Virus record (IMG/VR): IMGVR_UViG_3300025086_000046
Location: 1-48,967 of that record
Direction: 5' to 3' (one strand)
DNA: 48,967 nucleotides
Origin: a virus
Positions 1 through 10,075 of this stretch are shown piece by piece. Every line of letters begins with the position of its first letter. The stretch's first letter is position 1. The notes below the pieces were generated by a model that searched no databases, had not been told where the DNA came from, and worked only from the letters and a program-made list of their open reading frames with translations. A program made the position numbers and the translations under genes.

Positions 1-73
1 TTTCTAGAACAGGATAACCTAATTGTCTTTTGGCATAATCAATTAAACCTTGTCTTGAACTTGGTTGAGCCAT
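1..73 (-). CDS. Neck protein, gp13-like (N-terminus only, runs off window)
   Basis: Only the first 24 codons are visible; the gene continues beyond base 1. The peptide opens with MAQPSSRQGLIDYAKRQLG and PVLE, matching the start of cyanophage proteins related to T4 gp13, whose own start has ELKDVILRRLGAPII. In T4, gp13 and gp14 form the neck that closes the head and joins it to the tail. The position supports the call: it follows baseplate genes 6-8 and the DUF4815 gene, as gene 13 follows the baseplate genes in T4. The start at 73 is 11 bases after the stop of the 120-residue gene. The assignment rests on a short peptide plus synteny. Confidence 0.6.
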   Translation of the reverse strand, partial: MAQPSSRQGLIDYAKRQLGYPVLE

Positions 74-84
74 TCATCTACCTC

Positions 85-447
85 TTAAGTCGAAATTCCT
101 GCCCTGACAATGATGTTACCTTCAATTACTTTAAAGAAGGTGGAACCAGAACTTACATTTACGTCGTAGAGGTATCTGCCCTCTTCCAAACTTCTGGTTT
201 CTGTAGAACCCATTGAAATGGTGATTCTACCACTATCACCCCCCAGTCCCACAGTAAAAGTGTTTGCTGTTCCAATTACAGACTTCTTCATGTTACTGGT
301 TCCTGTATAACCAGTGAAGTTAATACTAGAACCTGCAGAGGTTTTTACCGTGAAGACTGCATCAAAATCTGCGCCAGAGAAAATGGTCAGATTAGATCCA
401 AAGGGAACGGCAACTTCTGGGTCAAATGTAATTACCTTCTGTGCCAT
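85..447 (-). CDS. Small virion structural protein (120 aa), unassigned
   Basis: A 120-residue protein rich in beta-prone G/S/T/V residues, with no signal peptide, membrane segment or catalytic motif visible. Its centre (ITISMGSTETRSLEEGRYLYDV) reads like a small beta-sandwich of the kind found in tail and neck accessory proteins. It lies between a coiled-coil protein and the gp13-like gene, inside the late structural operon. The region between baseplate genes and gene 13 in T4 holds fibre-attachment and whisker proteins, so an adaptor or neck-accessory role is plausible but inferred. A CTAAATA late-promoter-like element sits about 10 bases upstream of the start. I do not recognise a named family. 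Confidence 0.75.
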   Translation of the reverse strand: MAQKVITFDPEVAVPFGSNLTIFSGADFDAVFTVKTSAGSSINFTGYTGTSNMKKSVIGTANTFTVGLGGDSGRITISMGSTETRSLEEGRYLYDVNVSSGSTFFKVIEGNIIVRAGIST

Positions 448-452
448 TTTTT

Positions 453-686
453 CTAACTATTTAGTTTTTGTACGATAGAAGACAACATATGTTTGATATC
501 TCCAATATCACTCTTTACATTGTCAAGTTCTTCTTTCATTGTATCGAACTCAGAATTTTTCTTTTCCAAGGTTTCTTTTCTAGCCATGTAGTTTTCATAA
601 GCAGATCGATCTCTATTGATAATCGCTTGAGTGTTAGGGTCTCGGGCTAAATCCGAATGACCCTCTACTTTGATATAATCAGACAT
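453..686 (-). CDS. Small coiled-coil virion-associated protein (77 aa)
   Basis: A 77-residue hydrophilic protein. The N-terminal third (MSDYIKVEGHSDLARDPNTQ) resembles the start of a small protein found after the baseplate genes in many T4-like phages. Residues 35-75 have heptad-like spacing of I, L and M among K/E/D (ETLEKKN to IVQKLNS), suggesting a coiled coil. Its ATG overlaps the stop of the 2592-residue structural gene (TAATG at 684-688), so translation is probably coupled. Function is unknown; a role in late assembly is inferred from position only. Confidence 0.8.
   Translation of the reverse strand: MSDYIKVEGHSDLARDPNTQAIINRDRSAYENYMARKETLEKKNSEFDTMKEELDNVKSDIGDIKHMLSSIVQKLNS
457..464 (-). 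promoter_or_regulatory. Possible late promoter CTAAATAG
   Basis: The minus strand reads CTAAATAG just upstream of the ATG at 447 and at the very end of the upstream gene. It matches the T4-type late -10 element seen elsewhere here. The leader would be only a few bases long, so it may be fortuitous. Confidence 0.35.
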
Positions 687-3600
687 TATGCAAGTGCAAT
701 AGCGCGGAGGTCTTTGATGTATGGTGGTTCAGCCTGATTCGTTCCAACCATATCAATCTTGATTTGGAACTTAGTGAATCTAGGAATACTTCCTGTAGTA
801 AAGTCATAATCTTTATAACCAAAGTCTGTGCTTGGTGTTGTCAAAGAATCAGGTAAACCATTACTTGCGGAGGAGTTGAGAACAGTTCCACCTTGAGTGA
901 AGTTACCTGTACCGGGGAAAGGTGTAAAGTTAACGTTCATTGAGTTCTCAGTAGAACCCTCACTCAAAGTCTTAAAGAACACTCTGATGTCTGAAGAATT
1001 TCTTCTATATGCGGCGAAACTAACTTTAATCTCACTGGCGGGATTCTCCAGAACGATGAGTTTGGAGACATATGTAGAAGCGCAAGGATCTTGCCCAGTT
1101 ATCCTTACGTTAGGATCGGTTGCAAAGTTACTTACAGGGCTGTTGATTCTGTTAGTTGTCAAACAAACGTTGACTCTATCAAGATCGATAACAGGAGATA
1201 CATTAAAATCAGTTGTTACCATAATATGTTCCAATGTGAACGACTTGTTCGCAGGAAGTGTGTCTAATTGCTCTACTTCATTGATCTCAGAAGCAATCAT
1301 TCTTGGAGTATCAAAATGATTTTGTCCACCAAGATCGATTGACTGGAATCCTTGATCAATGAAAGATTCTTCAGAACCATCTACACTGGTTGCAGAAATT
1401 GTTCTAGCTCTTCCAGATACCGAAGTTCCGGGAGGAGTGAGAATTTGAACATTAGGTGTGATAGTTTCAAACTGAATGTTCTGAGTAGCTGTGATATCAC
1501 CACCACCAGACTGTTTAGTAGAAGTGAAGAATCTGTCGGGTAAACTAGAGTTACTTCTATCAGTTCCATTGGAACTCATATCCAGTTTAATATGATAGTA
1601 ATCTAAATCTTTTTCATCTGGAACAGTTACATTTGGATTGTTCATGTCGTGAACTTTATTAATTCTTCTCAAAGAAATACCACCAAATTCATATTTTTTG
1701 ACTTCAGTGCCAGAATCATATGAGAAAGAACCAGAGTCGTCTACACCTCTGGTTGTGATACCAGTGATAGAACCAGAAGCGGTTCCAGTGTATGCGATGA
1801 TTTCATTACCAATCTTCAGATATCCGTGGTTAGTGGTTCCAACACCAACACCTTCAAATGTGTCAAAGTTTGCAGAAGAAACAACCGAGATATTACCAGT
1901 AGAATCGTTAGCATAATCTGCACTCAACGTTGTCACTGGAACATCAGATTCAACGCCAGCAATTTTAACTCTGTTGTTGAAAGAGTGCATTGCGTGAGCT
2001 CTATGATTCACTTTCATATGCAGACCATCATTTGTAGTATCAACATCGAACGAAGAAATAGTTGATCCTGCACCAAGTTGAACAATACTACTTCCATTGT
2101 CAAAGGTCATTGTACCGACACCTGAGTTGAAAGTACCTTGAATATTATCCAAAATCAATGTGTTGGTAGAAGTAATGATTCCAACAGAAAGAACTGCGTT
2201 AGATCCGTTTCCAAGTCCAAGAGTGCTAACTCCAACAGTATCACCAACCGCAAAGTTTTTACCACCGTTTGTTACATTAACAGCAGAAATCTGTCCGTTG
2301 TTCACAGTAACGTTAGCGACCATTCCAGAACCAGAACCAGTCAAAGCGACCATGGGAACGTCGGAATAGACCAAAGATCCAGAAGATGGTGTATATCCAA
2401 CACCCGCATTTGTAATAGTAAAGGTTTTAGTACCAACACTAGCAATACCTGCAGTGTTAATTAATTTTGCAGATGCTGTAAGATTGCCTTCTTGAGTAAC
2501 TGTTACACCAGGAATGAATCCAGCTGGTGCGGCAAAGGTTGTTCCAAGTCCAACGGTAGCCTTTTTGGAGAGAATCCTGATTGGATTTTCTGGAAGAGTA
2601 ATAATTTGTTTATTACCTTCATCAAGTTTTGGATTATAGAATCTAGCAACACCAGTTGAGTTAGAGAACACAGCTGAGAACAGAGTCATTTTCAAGTCTT
2701 CATATTGACTTGGATCCCATGTTCCACCATTCTGAGATTTAAATAGTGAACCAAGATATGGTTGTTGTGTGATGATTGTTTGTTGAGCGTCTGGTAAATT
2801 TCTAGTTGAAATATCTACCTCACCCATTCTAGCAATCCATGCATTATAAGTTGTAACACTACTCCTTAAAACAACAGCATATTCAGTTTCACCATTTAAG
2901 TAAATTGGGGAACTAAAGGTAAATTTTGTAGGTACAGATCCGTCTTGAGAAATGTTAACGTCATCGGGTTCTTTTTCAATGTAACCAAAAGGAAGAACTT
3001 TTTGAGTTGGAAGACCACTCTCAACAGTTCTCATTTCCATAATTACTGGTAATGTATCGTCCTTAGATTGGAAGAATACATCAATACTGGTAATAAACAT
3101 ACCAGATGTTTGACCCACAGTAAACGTTTGAGCAAGAGGGTCATCGTCAAAGAAATTGTTCTCAACGTTAATGTTAGTGACGTTAGTGACTCTTCTAACG
3201 TTAGTGACGTTAGTAATGTTGTTGGTAATAAACCGTCTTCTGTCAACAAACGTCTGTTCAGTTACATTGAGATCAATGTCACTAACTCTTTGAGTATTAA
3301 TCGCAGCAGTTTGAGTTCTTGAGTTTCTATCTAGAACTTCTGTGTTAACAGTAAGTCTGTCAGGGCCTTGTTGTCTTGTAATTCTACTACTTTGAACTCT
3401 GGCATCTGTATGGTCAATTCTTCTAATCTGAGGAATTCTTGTACTCAGAACAGTTTCTCTGACCGTTTGTAGTTCACCTTGTGCATAGAAATTAGACTCT
3501 GAAGAAGTTGTAACAGTGCCAAAAATTGAACTGTTAGTGGAACTTGTAGTGAACTTAAGAGTTTTTGTACCAGTTTCCCATCTTGGATTAGCCTGTCTGT

Positions 3601-6600
3601 CTGGATCAGGAATTTGGAATGTGCCTTGCAACTTACCAAGATTGTCGGTAATAAATCTAATATCAGTCACTCTAGCTTGAGCAGCGCTGCTCCGACCTTC
3701 AAGAATCATACTAGGACTTACTTGTCCACGGAATTGTCCTTGAACTTGAGATGCAAGACTGAATGTATCAACATTCAGAATAGTGGAGGACGTAGAGTAA
3801 TTAGCCGGAATGTTACCTGCATTGGCATATGGGTTTCTTCCATATGTATTGGTAGGATTATTAAATGGCCCATCTTTATGATTTGGAGCACAAATTCTAA
3901 AGACAAGATCTGGGGTTCCGCCTGTTCTTCTGGCATTTGTGGTATATCCAAATACAGTTTCACCAATTCTGAATCTTCCAGATGTCATAGAAATTTCCAG
4001 AAGTTTTGGTGTCATATATTTGGTTACATTTACACCATCAAAGAATCCATAGATGCGAGTCAATGGTTTCATCTTCGTAGCATTAAATTGAATACTACGA
4101 GATCTCATAAATGAAACAATATCTCTACTTACAATTCTATCACCAATACTTTGTCTATTAGTTGTAGGAGTGATTTGGAACTGAATACCATTTCTAGACT
4201 GTCTTGTAGTAGTTTCGATGTCTTGCATCGTCCTCTCAAGACGGAAAGTGTCTCTAGTTGTAGTAGTTGTAGTTCTAGTTGCAAGATTTGTTCTACTGTT
4301 CTGAAGGCTAACATTGACTCTACTACGACCAGAAGCTGATCTAGCACCAACATTTCCCCTACCTGTGTTTTGCGTATTAGAAGTAAAGTTAACACCAGTT
4401 ACATTGGTCTGTGCTGCGCCTCTAGTTGTTGATGATTCAACTCTTTGTCCTACGACTCTTTCACCAGTCCAAGTGGTTTCCCATGCACCCCAATCAACTT
4501 CACTAAGTCCAGTTTGAGCATTTACACCCAGAATAGCAGAAGCGGCATCAAACGCAGCTGTTTGATTAATTGTTTGTGCATTAACTCTTCTTGTAGCAAC
4601 CCAAGTATCAGAGTTTGGAGTGAGTTCAAGATCACCTTCATAGAAAACAACCAAGAATGGAGTGCAATTTTCAACCCTGGATGCATATGGTTGTTTAAAG
4701 TATACTCTCTCCTCATAATCCAGAGTGATCAAACTACCAGTTTTTCTGATATTCAGTCCATCAATGTCATCAACAAAATTTAAATCTACATCTGGATTAG
4801 AACTGGTTCCAATTCCAACCAGAGAGGTTGATCCTGGAATAAGATCAATAGCCGTTGTATAATGACCCGGACGTAAGATACCCTCTTTTCTGTCAATACT
4901 TGCAGAAAAATCAACGTGTGCAATATGATGAGAATCGTGAGACTTAAAGTTATCTACGAAGAAACCAGATTTAAATCTATTCAATCCGTTCGCATCAACA
5001 ATTTGAAGGTTGGATGTTTCTGTTTCTAAAAGAGACAGTTGAGTATAGAATTCAATATTTTCAATTCTTTTCTCAAGACCACCAATATCTTTCATGGTAT
5101 AACGTTTATGTTCTGTTGGTCGAACAATAACGTCCTTCACACTATAAACATAAGGAGGAAGTTCAATCTTACATACTTCTATGGCATCTTTTACTGGTTC
5201 TGGTTCAGTTGGATCATCTGAGGGGAAACCAGCAACGTAAAGGAATTTTCCATCTTTATCAAGGAATAACCTATCTCTTCTACCTTGATAATACTCATAA
5301 TCAACGATGATTTGTTCATCAGAAACCATGGGATCATTGATACTACTACCAGTAGATGCAAATGACCTGGAAGCAAAATCAAATGGAGATGTGGTTGAGG
5401 AAGTATTATAGTTGCTAACTCTAGGTCTAATGTCAATCAGATCACTAGTAATTCTGTCATAAAATCCATTGATAGGAATGAATTCTTTACCAAGATTAGA
5501 TGGATAACTAGAAGCCGTATAGAAGTCTCCCTCATCACTGCTTTCTACAAACAAATTCTTAAATACAATTTTTAGTCTATTAGATGGTTCTGAAACATTT
5601 TTGTCTCTTTCAATGTAAGAATAATCATAATACGTATCCTTATCATTTGAAATCATAAAATATTGATTGGTTACGTTTCTATCTCCAGGAGTTGCACCAG
5701 CAACAATAGCAGTAATATTAGTATTAGAAGTTCTTACTCTTTCACCAACTGAAAATGTATTCTCATTGAGAAAAACAACACCAACAGTAGTGGTATTTGG
5801 TCTTTCTGTAATAACTGCAACAGCATCACTATCAGTGCCAATTAATTTTTCACCAATTCGCATATCACTATTGTTTCCACTTGGTCCAGAATATGCACCA
5901 AGAGTAATACCTGGAAGATCAGGATCTGAAGCGTCATTGGATTCAAAAACGCCAAGAAGTTCAATAACTTCAGGAACATTCAATGAGATTTGTCTATCTT
6001 GAACTCTAGTTCCATAGACTCTACTGTTGGTAAGACCATCGTTAAGAGTGTTTGTACCGATACCAGAAGACGCTAACTTAGATCTATTGACAACTAAAAC
6101 ATTTGCTTCATTCAGAAGTTTTGACTTGTTCCTAACATTAGACTTAAGAACAGTCGCAAACAGATTGGCTTTTCCACTAGACTTAGAAAGAGCTGTGAAA
6201 GTAACTGTCTTCGCATCATCTGCTTTGGTAAATTGACTTGGAGTCAACGGTTCAATACTTCCATCATCATATGAAATGAGATATCTCTCTTCATCAAAAG
6301 GTTGGAAGAACAGATCTTTGCCTGCAGCTGGTGAAGTGAATCCAGAATTTGCAACCGTAATATCAGAATATTGTTTTCTGAGTTGAATATTTGTTGTTGT
6401 TACATCAAGACTATCAACGTTTGGTTTGTTGACGGGTGTTGTCAGTGTATTTTCTGTAATAGCAAAAGTTGTGTCCCTACGTCTCAAGTCTGTGATGGTT
6501 ACTTTATTAGAACTCGATACAGAACCATTATTAACATTAGAAATAGTTGGGACAGTGGCAATTGACACTTCATCACCTGTAGTGCTAACGCCGGTGACTC

Positions 6601-8464
6601 TATTAAATTGTGGAATTTTACTTGAACCAAGACCATAACTTAGAATATTACCAGTAGTCAGAATACCTGCAAAGTTTCCTCCAGTTGCAGAAATGATACC
6701 TGTTGTACTACTAGTCTTCGTATATTCAAACGAACCTGTGGTGACATTATCAAGTCTTGAGATTTCATCGAGAATTAAGTCAGCCTCGAACGTGGAAACA
6801 CCAACGTAACTACGCATAGACTTTACATCATCAATGTTAAAGTCTGTAATTTTTGTGATGGTTCGACCATCAGCATTACCATTGATAATAATATTTTCAT
6901 CGTTAAGAAATTGACCACTTACATCAGAAAGTGAAAGTTCTGTCACGTTTGTTCCGGACGTGCGAACAAAACCACCTGCACCACTTCTGGCACCCTCAAT
7001 GTAATCAGATGCCGTGACAGAAGTAATTGCAGTTCCTACTTGAAGTTTGGTGAAAAGTTTGACATCAAATAATCTACTTTCAAAAATTGTAGCGGAGTTT
7101 ACATAACTTGCAGACTGTGATTTGAAATCATAAAGTCTTGCAAGACCAACTTCTTCGCCATAAGAATCGATACCAAGAGTACTCTCACCCTTTCTTCTAC
7201 TACTAATAAGAGATACGGTAGCTGTAGTTCCGATACCAATTGCAGGAGAACCAAATACGTTGTTTACGAAGATTGGATTGCCAGTAACATATGTAATTGG
7301 TTCTTGTTCTACTAATTTAGTTGTTCTTGATTTTGTTACGTCAATAAGAGTTGGTGCAATAGTCTCAATATCATATCCTTTGATATATGCTTTACCGGGA
7401 CTCACCTGAGCAATCATCAAGTCATCTGATGGAGTATTACCATCAGGAGTTGTTTGAATGTCTGTAAAGAGTCCTTTGTTACCTACCTGATCATTCAAAG
7501 ACTCTTTCATGAAGACTTCAAAAGAATCTACACAATAGTCACCAGACTCATCATAAGTCCGTTTTGCCATCGCATCGCGAATTAGGTTATAATTAGTTTC
7601 TCTTACAAAAGTTTGAAGTGAACCTTGTACAACACGAGCAATTTCTATAAAGTCTGGATCGACAATATCATCAATATCTTTCTTTGCAAGCGTTAAGGAA
7701 ATTCTGAATCTATCTGCACCAGGAGCCGCAAAGTTTGTAAATCCCGATGCATTGTCATTAAGAGATTCATCCTCATTAGAAGTAATAATTTCTTCTAATA
7801 CTTGAAAACCAATTCTATACGTTGGAGTCCGAGCGTATTGATCTAGAAGCAGAGTTTCATTAGGAACTTGAACGAACGTACCTCTGGCAAAATAAACACC
7901 TTCACCAACAGACATGGAACTACCTATTTGGTTAGCTCCAGATGCAATCGTATTTGCAAAAGGTTCGTTTGTAGAAATTACACTCAATCCATATGTAATA
8001 TTAGAAAGTGTAATAAGACTTTCTCCATCTAAGAAAGTCTCCGATTCATTATCAAGAGTAGAAGAACTTTCATAGTTGAGGTAAAGAGTGATAATTCCTC
8101 TTTCAGATTCCTCCTCAGTAAGGACAGAAATAACTCGTGCTGTTACACCAGATCTTTCTCCAGTAATTCTTTTATCTACTAGTTGTTCCAGATATAAAGA
8201 AACTGGAACAGACAAATATGTTGACTCAATCTGAATACATTGAAAATTTGAATTATATGTAAGGTTACCTGGAATTACTTTGGAACCTTCTTTGAAGAAG
8301 TGAACACCAAACTGTTCAATTTGATCTTGCAGAATAGACTGCAAGGTAGAAAGTTCTCTAGCCTGTACTGGAGTACCTGGTTTGAACAGAACTTTTTTAA
8401 AGTTCTTGTCCTTATCAAAATCGTCAAAATAAGGACTTACGTTAAGATTAGTTTCCTGTGGCAT
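686..8464 (-). CDS. Giant DUF4815-type virion structural protein (2592 aa)
   Basis: A 2592-residue late structural protein. The N-terminus (SPYFDDFDKDKNFKKVLFKP, then GTPVQARELSTLQSILQDQIEQFG) is the hallmark of the DUF4815 family of large phage tail/baseplate proteins. The rest is long G/S/T/N/V-rich beta-type sequence. Around residues 1742-1768 there is an Asn/Thr/Val repeat (TNVTNVRRVTNVTNINV), followed by a conserved-looking segment starting DPLAQTFTV. It occupies the place of T4 genes 9-12, so it probably forms peripheral baseplate or fibre-connecting structure. It starts 6 bases after the gp8-like stop and overlaps the next gene by 4 bases. No catalytic motif was seen. Confidence 0.85.
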   Translation of the reverse strand: MPQETNLNVSPYFDDFDKDKNFKKVLFKPGTPVQARELSTLQSILQDQIEQFGVHFFKEGSKVIPGNLTYNSNFQCIQIESTYLSVPVSLYLEQLVDKRITGERSGVTARVISVLTEEESERGIITLYLNYESSSTLDNESETFLDGESLITLSNITYGLSVISTNEPFANTIASGANQIGSSMSVGEGVYFARGTFVQVPNETLLLDQYARTPTYRIGFQVLEEIITSNEDESLNDNASGFTNFAAPGADRFRISLTLAKKDIDDIVDPDFIEIARVVQGSLQTFVRETNYNLIRDAMAKRTYDESGDYCVDSFEVFMKESLNDQVGNKGLFTDIQTTPDGNTPSDDLMIAQVSPGKAYIKGYDIETIAPTLIDVTKSRTTKLVEQEPITYVTGNPIFVNNVFGSPAIGIGTTATVSLISSRRKGESTLGIDSYGEEVGLARLYDFKSQSASYVNSATIFESRLFDVKLFTKLQVGTAITSVTASDYIEGARSGAGGFVRTSGTNVTELSLSDVSGQFLNDENIIINGNADGRTITKITDFNIDDVKSMRSYVGVSTFEADLILDEISRLDNVTTGSFEYTKTSSTTGIISATGGNFAGILTTGNILSYGLGSSKIPQFNRVTGVSTTGDEVSIATVPTISNVNNGSVSSSNKVTITDLRRRDTTFAITENTLTTPVNKPNVDSLDVTTTNIQLRKQYSDITVANSGFTSPAAGKDLFFQPFDEERYLISYDDGSIEPLTPSQFTKADDAKTVTFTALSKSSGKANLFATVLKSNVRNKSKLLNEANVLVVNRSKLASSGIGTNTLNDGLTNSRVYGTRVQDRQISLNVPEVIELLGVFESNDASDPDLPGITLGAYSGPSGNNSDMRIGEKLIGTDSDAVAVITERPNTTTVGVVFLNENTFSVGERVRTSNTNITAIVAGATPGDRNVTNQYFMISNDKDTYYDYSYIERDKNVSEPSNRLKIVFKNLFVESSDEGDFYTASSYPSNLGKEFIPINGFYDRITSDLIDIRPRVSNYNTSSTTSPFDFASRSFASTGSSINDPMVSDEQIIVDYEYYQGRRDRLFLDKDGKFLYVAGFPSDDPTEPEPVKDAIEVCKIELPPYVYSVKDVIVRPTEHKRYTMKDIGGLEKRIENIEFYTQLSLLETETSNLQIVDANGLNRFKSGFFVDNFKSHDSHHIAHVDFSASIDRKEGILRPGHYTTAIDLIPGSTSLVGIGTSSNPDVDLNFVDDIDGLNIRKTGSLITLDYEERVYFKQPYASRVENCTPFLVVFYEGDLELTPNSDTWVATRRVNAQTINQTAAFDAASAILGVNAQTGLSEVDWGAWETTWTGERVVGQRVESSTTRGAAQTNVTGVNFTSNTQNTGRGNVGARSASGRSRVNVSLQNSRTNLATRTTTTTTRDTFRLERTMQDIETTTRQSRNGIQFQITPTTNRQSIGDRIVSRDIVSFMRSRSIQFNATKMKPLTRIYGFFDGVNVTKYMTPKLLEISMTSGRFRIGETVFGYTTNARRTGGTPDLVFRICAPNHKDGPFNNPTNTYGRNPYANAGNIPANYSTSSTILNVDTFSLASQVQGQFRGQVSPSMILEGRSSAAQARVTDIRFITDNLGKLQGTFQIPDPDRQANPRWETGTKTLKFTTSSTNSSIFGTVTTSSESNFYAQGELQTVRETVLSTRIPQIRRIDHTDARVQSSRITRQQGPDRLTVNTEVLDRNSRTQTAAINTQRVSDIDLNVTEQTFVDRRRFITNNITNVTNVRRVTNVTNINVENNFFDDDPLAQTFTVGQTSGMFITSIDVFFQSKDDTLPVIMEMRTVESGLPTQKVLPFGYIEKEPDDVNISQDGSVPTKFTFSSPIYLNGETEYAVVLRSSVTTYNAWIARMGEVDISTRNLPDAQQTIITQQPYLGSLFKSQNGGTWDPSQYEDLKMTLFSAVFSNSTGVARFYNPKLDEGNKQIITLPENPIRILSKKATVGLGTTFAAPAGFIPGVTVTQEGNLTASAKLINTAGIASVGTKTFTITNAGVGYTPSSGSLVYSDVPMVALTGSGSGMVANVTVNNGQISAVNVTNGGKNFAVGDTVGVSTLGLGNGSNAVLSVGIITSTNTLILDNIQGTFNSGVGTMTFDNGSSIVQLGAGSTISSFDVDTTNDGLHMKVNHRAHAMHSFNNRVKIAGVESDVPVTTLSADYANDSTGNISVVSSANFDTFEGVGVGTTNHGYLKIGNEIIAYTGTASGSITGITTRGVDDSGSFSYDSGTEVKKYEFGGISLRRINKVHDMNNPNVTVPDEKDLDYYHIKLDMSSNGTDRSNSSLPDRFFTSTKQSGGGDITATQNIQFETITPNVQILTPPGTSVSGRARTISATSVDGSEESFIDQGFQSIDLGGQNHFDTPRMIASEINEVEQLDTLPANKSFTLEHIMVTTDFNVSPVIDLDRVNVCLTTNRINSPVSNFATDPNVRITGQDPCASTYVSKLIVLENPASEIKVSFAAYRRNSSDIRVFFKTLSEGSTENSMNVNFTPFPGTGNFTQGGTVLNSSASNGLPDSLTTPSTDFGYKDYDFTTGSIPRFTKFQIKIDMVGTNQAEPPYIKDLRAIALA

Positions 8465-8469
8465 AGTCT

Positions 8470-10041
8470 TTAGAATTCCAGTACGATTTTAATGTCTTCT
8501 TTTTGTTGCGAACTGCGAGTCACAGATGCTCTATTATCCACGTAGATAATTTCACCACTGTATTTTTGAACTTCAGGATTTGCAACACCCTTAACGAAAC
8601 TCATACCTAGGTTGTATGTCCTATTATTTATTGACGTAGATAAACCTGGTGCAACAGATGTGCCAAAATTGGTGTCTATATTAAGATTGTTGGAACCACC
8701 AAAAACAGTTGTTCCTGCTCCAGTGGTTGGATCAGCACTAAATCTGAATAATTTAAATCCATATTCTGGACTAGTATTCACCGTTCCATCTGTATTGAAT
8801 CCTGCAAGTCTTCTATCTTGCCAATATTTTAATACACCAGTTGTGGAATCCCAACTAATTGTTCTACCCACAGCGGTAGAACCAATACCAATTGTTTGAG
8901 TAACCTGGTCATCTGCACGGAAGGTGGTTTGCGTTGATCCAGCACCGATCAGTTTAAGTGCATAAGTTGCACTAGCTCTAGCAAGAGTCAGTCTGTTACT
9001 AGATCCAAAAGAATCTGGATTTTTTACAATACCAATTCTTGCAAATTGATTACCAGTAATAAAGTCTGGATTTGTAACATCGTTTTCAAGTCTTGAATAA
9101 ATCAAAACTCTATTTGCACCCAATTCTCTATAAACATCTGATCCATGTCCACCTTGTGGTGGAATAATTACATTAAAAGCAGCATCAGTTGAACCAGATG
9201 GATTAGTTAATCCAACTGCGTTTAAATCAACACTACCAAAAGAATAATCTGAACCACCGTTAGTAACCTCTACGGAGTTAATTTTTCCTGCAGCGTTTAC
9301 AACAACCGAACAAGTTGCACCCTCACCATCGCCTTTGATTGGTACATTGTTATACGTGGTTGCAGTACCATATCCAACGCCTCTATTCTTAATAGTAACA
9401 ATTTTTAATTGTCCACTAGTATCTGCGTTATTTCTAACTGCCGCAACATCGGATAAAGTTTCCCAATTATTAGGTACAGGAACAAAACTTGTAGAATCAA
9501 ACTTAATCAATTCAGTTGGTTTGATTGTAAAAAGATATTTCCAAATATATCCGTCACCAGAACCACCAGCAGAACGAGGTTCTAAATCTGTGAATAGTGG
9601 TTGGTCAAGAGATGGTCTTCCATCTGGATTCTCCGGATCCGTACCATTTTGTAAACAAACATAAACCCTAAAGTCAGAGTTCATTACATAATAATTGGCA
9701 TCATATAAGTTAGTAGAACTTGTTACTGGTGAAACGTTTGACCTTGAATAGTCATTTCGATACATCTCATAAGTCGTACCGGAAGTCCAATCTAGTTTTC
9801 TTACAACTCTCGTTACATCAGATGCATTGATTCTTTTCAATCCGATCATGGTATCCCAATAATCAGTTTCCTCACTAAAAGAATCTTTTGGAGATGGGGG
9901 AGACTCATTCCAATCTTCGTCGAATTCGGTTGCATTTGGCAAACCGATCCAAACATAATAACTGTTGGAAGTAGATGCAACTCCAGCTACAAAATTACCA
10001 GAATTTACAATACGAAGTTGATCAGTTATAATAGCTGACAT
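8470..10041 (-). CDS. 8: Baseplate wedge subunit gp8-like (523 aa)
   Basis: The N-terminal section (MSAIITDQLRIVNSGNFVAG, YYVWIGLPNATEF, then DEDWNESPPSPKDSFSEETDYWDTM) is characteristic of the gp8 baseplate wedge protein in T4-like cyanophages. T4 gp8 is 334 residues; this one is 523. Part of the extra length is an insertion at about residues 215-275 with motifs of the type GVGYGTATTYNNVPI and NGGSDYSFG, the same repeat style found in the neighbouring giant proteins. The gene lies between the gp7-position gene and the DUF4815 gene, as expected from T4 order, and has its own perfect late promoter TATAAATA upstream. Confidence 0.85.
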   Translation of the reverse strand: MSAIITDQLRIVNSGNFVAGVASTSNSYYVWIGLPNATEFDEDWNESPPSPKDSFSEETDYWDTMIGLKRINASDVTRVVRKLDWTSGTTYEMYRNDYSRSNVSPVTSSTNLYDANYYVMNSDFRVYVCLQNGTDPENPDGRPSLDQPLFTDLEPRSAGGSGDGYIWKYLFTIKPTELIKFDSTSFVPVPNNWETLSDVAAVRNNADTSGQLKIVTIKNRGVGYGTATTYNNVPIKGDGEGATCSVVVNAAGKINSVEVTNGGSDYSFGSVDLNAVGLTNPSGSTDAAFNVIIPPQGGHGSDVYRELGANRVLIYSRLENDVTNPDFITGNQFARIGIVKNPDSFGSSNRLTLARASATYALKLIGAGSTQTTFRADDQVTQTIGIGSTAVGRTISWDSTTGVLKYWQDRRLAGFNTDGTVNTSPEYGFKLFRFSADPTTGAGTTVFGGSNNLNIDTNFGTSVAPGLSTSINNRTYNLGMSFVKGVANPEVQKYSGEIIYVDNRASVTRSSQQKEDIKIVLEF

Positions 10042-10066
10042 TTTTAAAAACTTTACGCTTTTTGTT

Positions 10067-10074
10067 TATTTATA
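10067..10074 (-). promoter_or_regulatory. Late promoter TATAAATA for the gp8-like gene
   Basis: A perfect match on the minus strand to the T4 late promoter TATAAATA, 25 bases upstream of the ATG at 10041 and 1 base after the stop of the 4033-residue gene. In T4 this element is read by host polymerase carrying gp55; a gp55-like factor is presumably encoded elsewhere in this phage. Confidence 0.8.
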
Positions 10075-10075
10075 G

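Noticed and set aside
897-6638. Long plus-strand frames opposite the giant structural genes
   Set aside because: They are shadows of codon bias on the opposite strand, with low-complexity S/T/P products and no promoters or ribosome sites.
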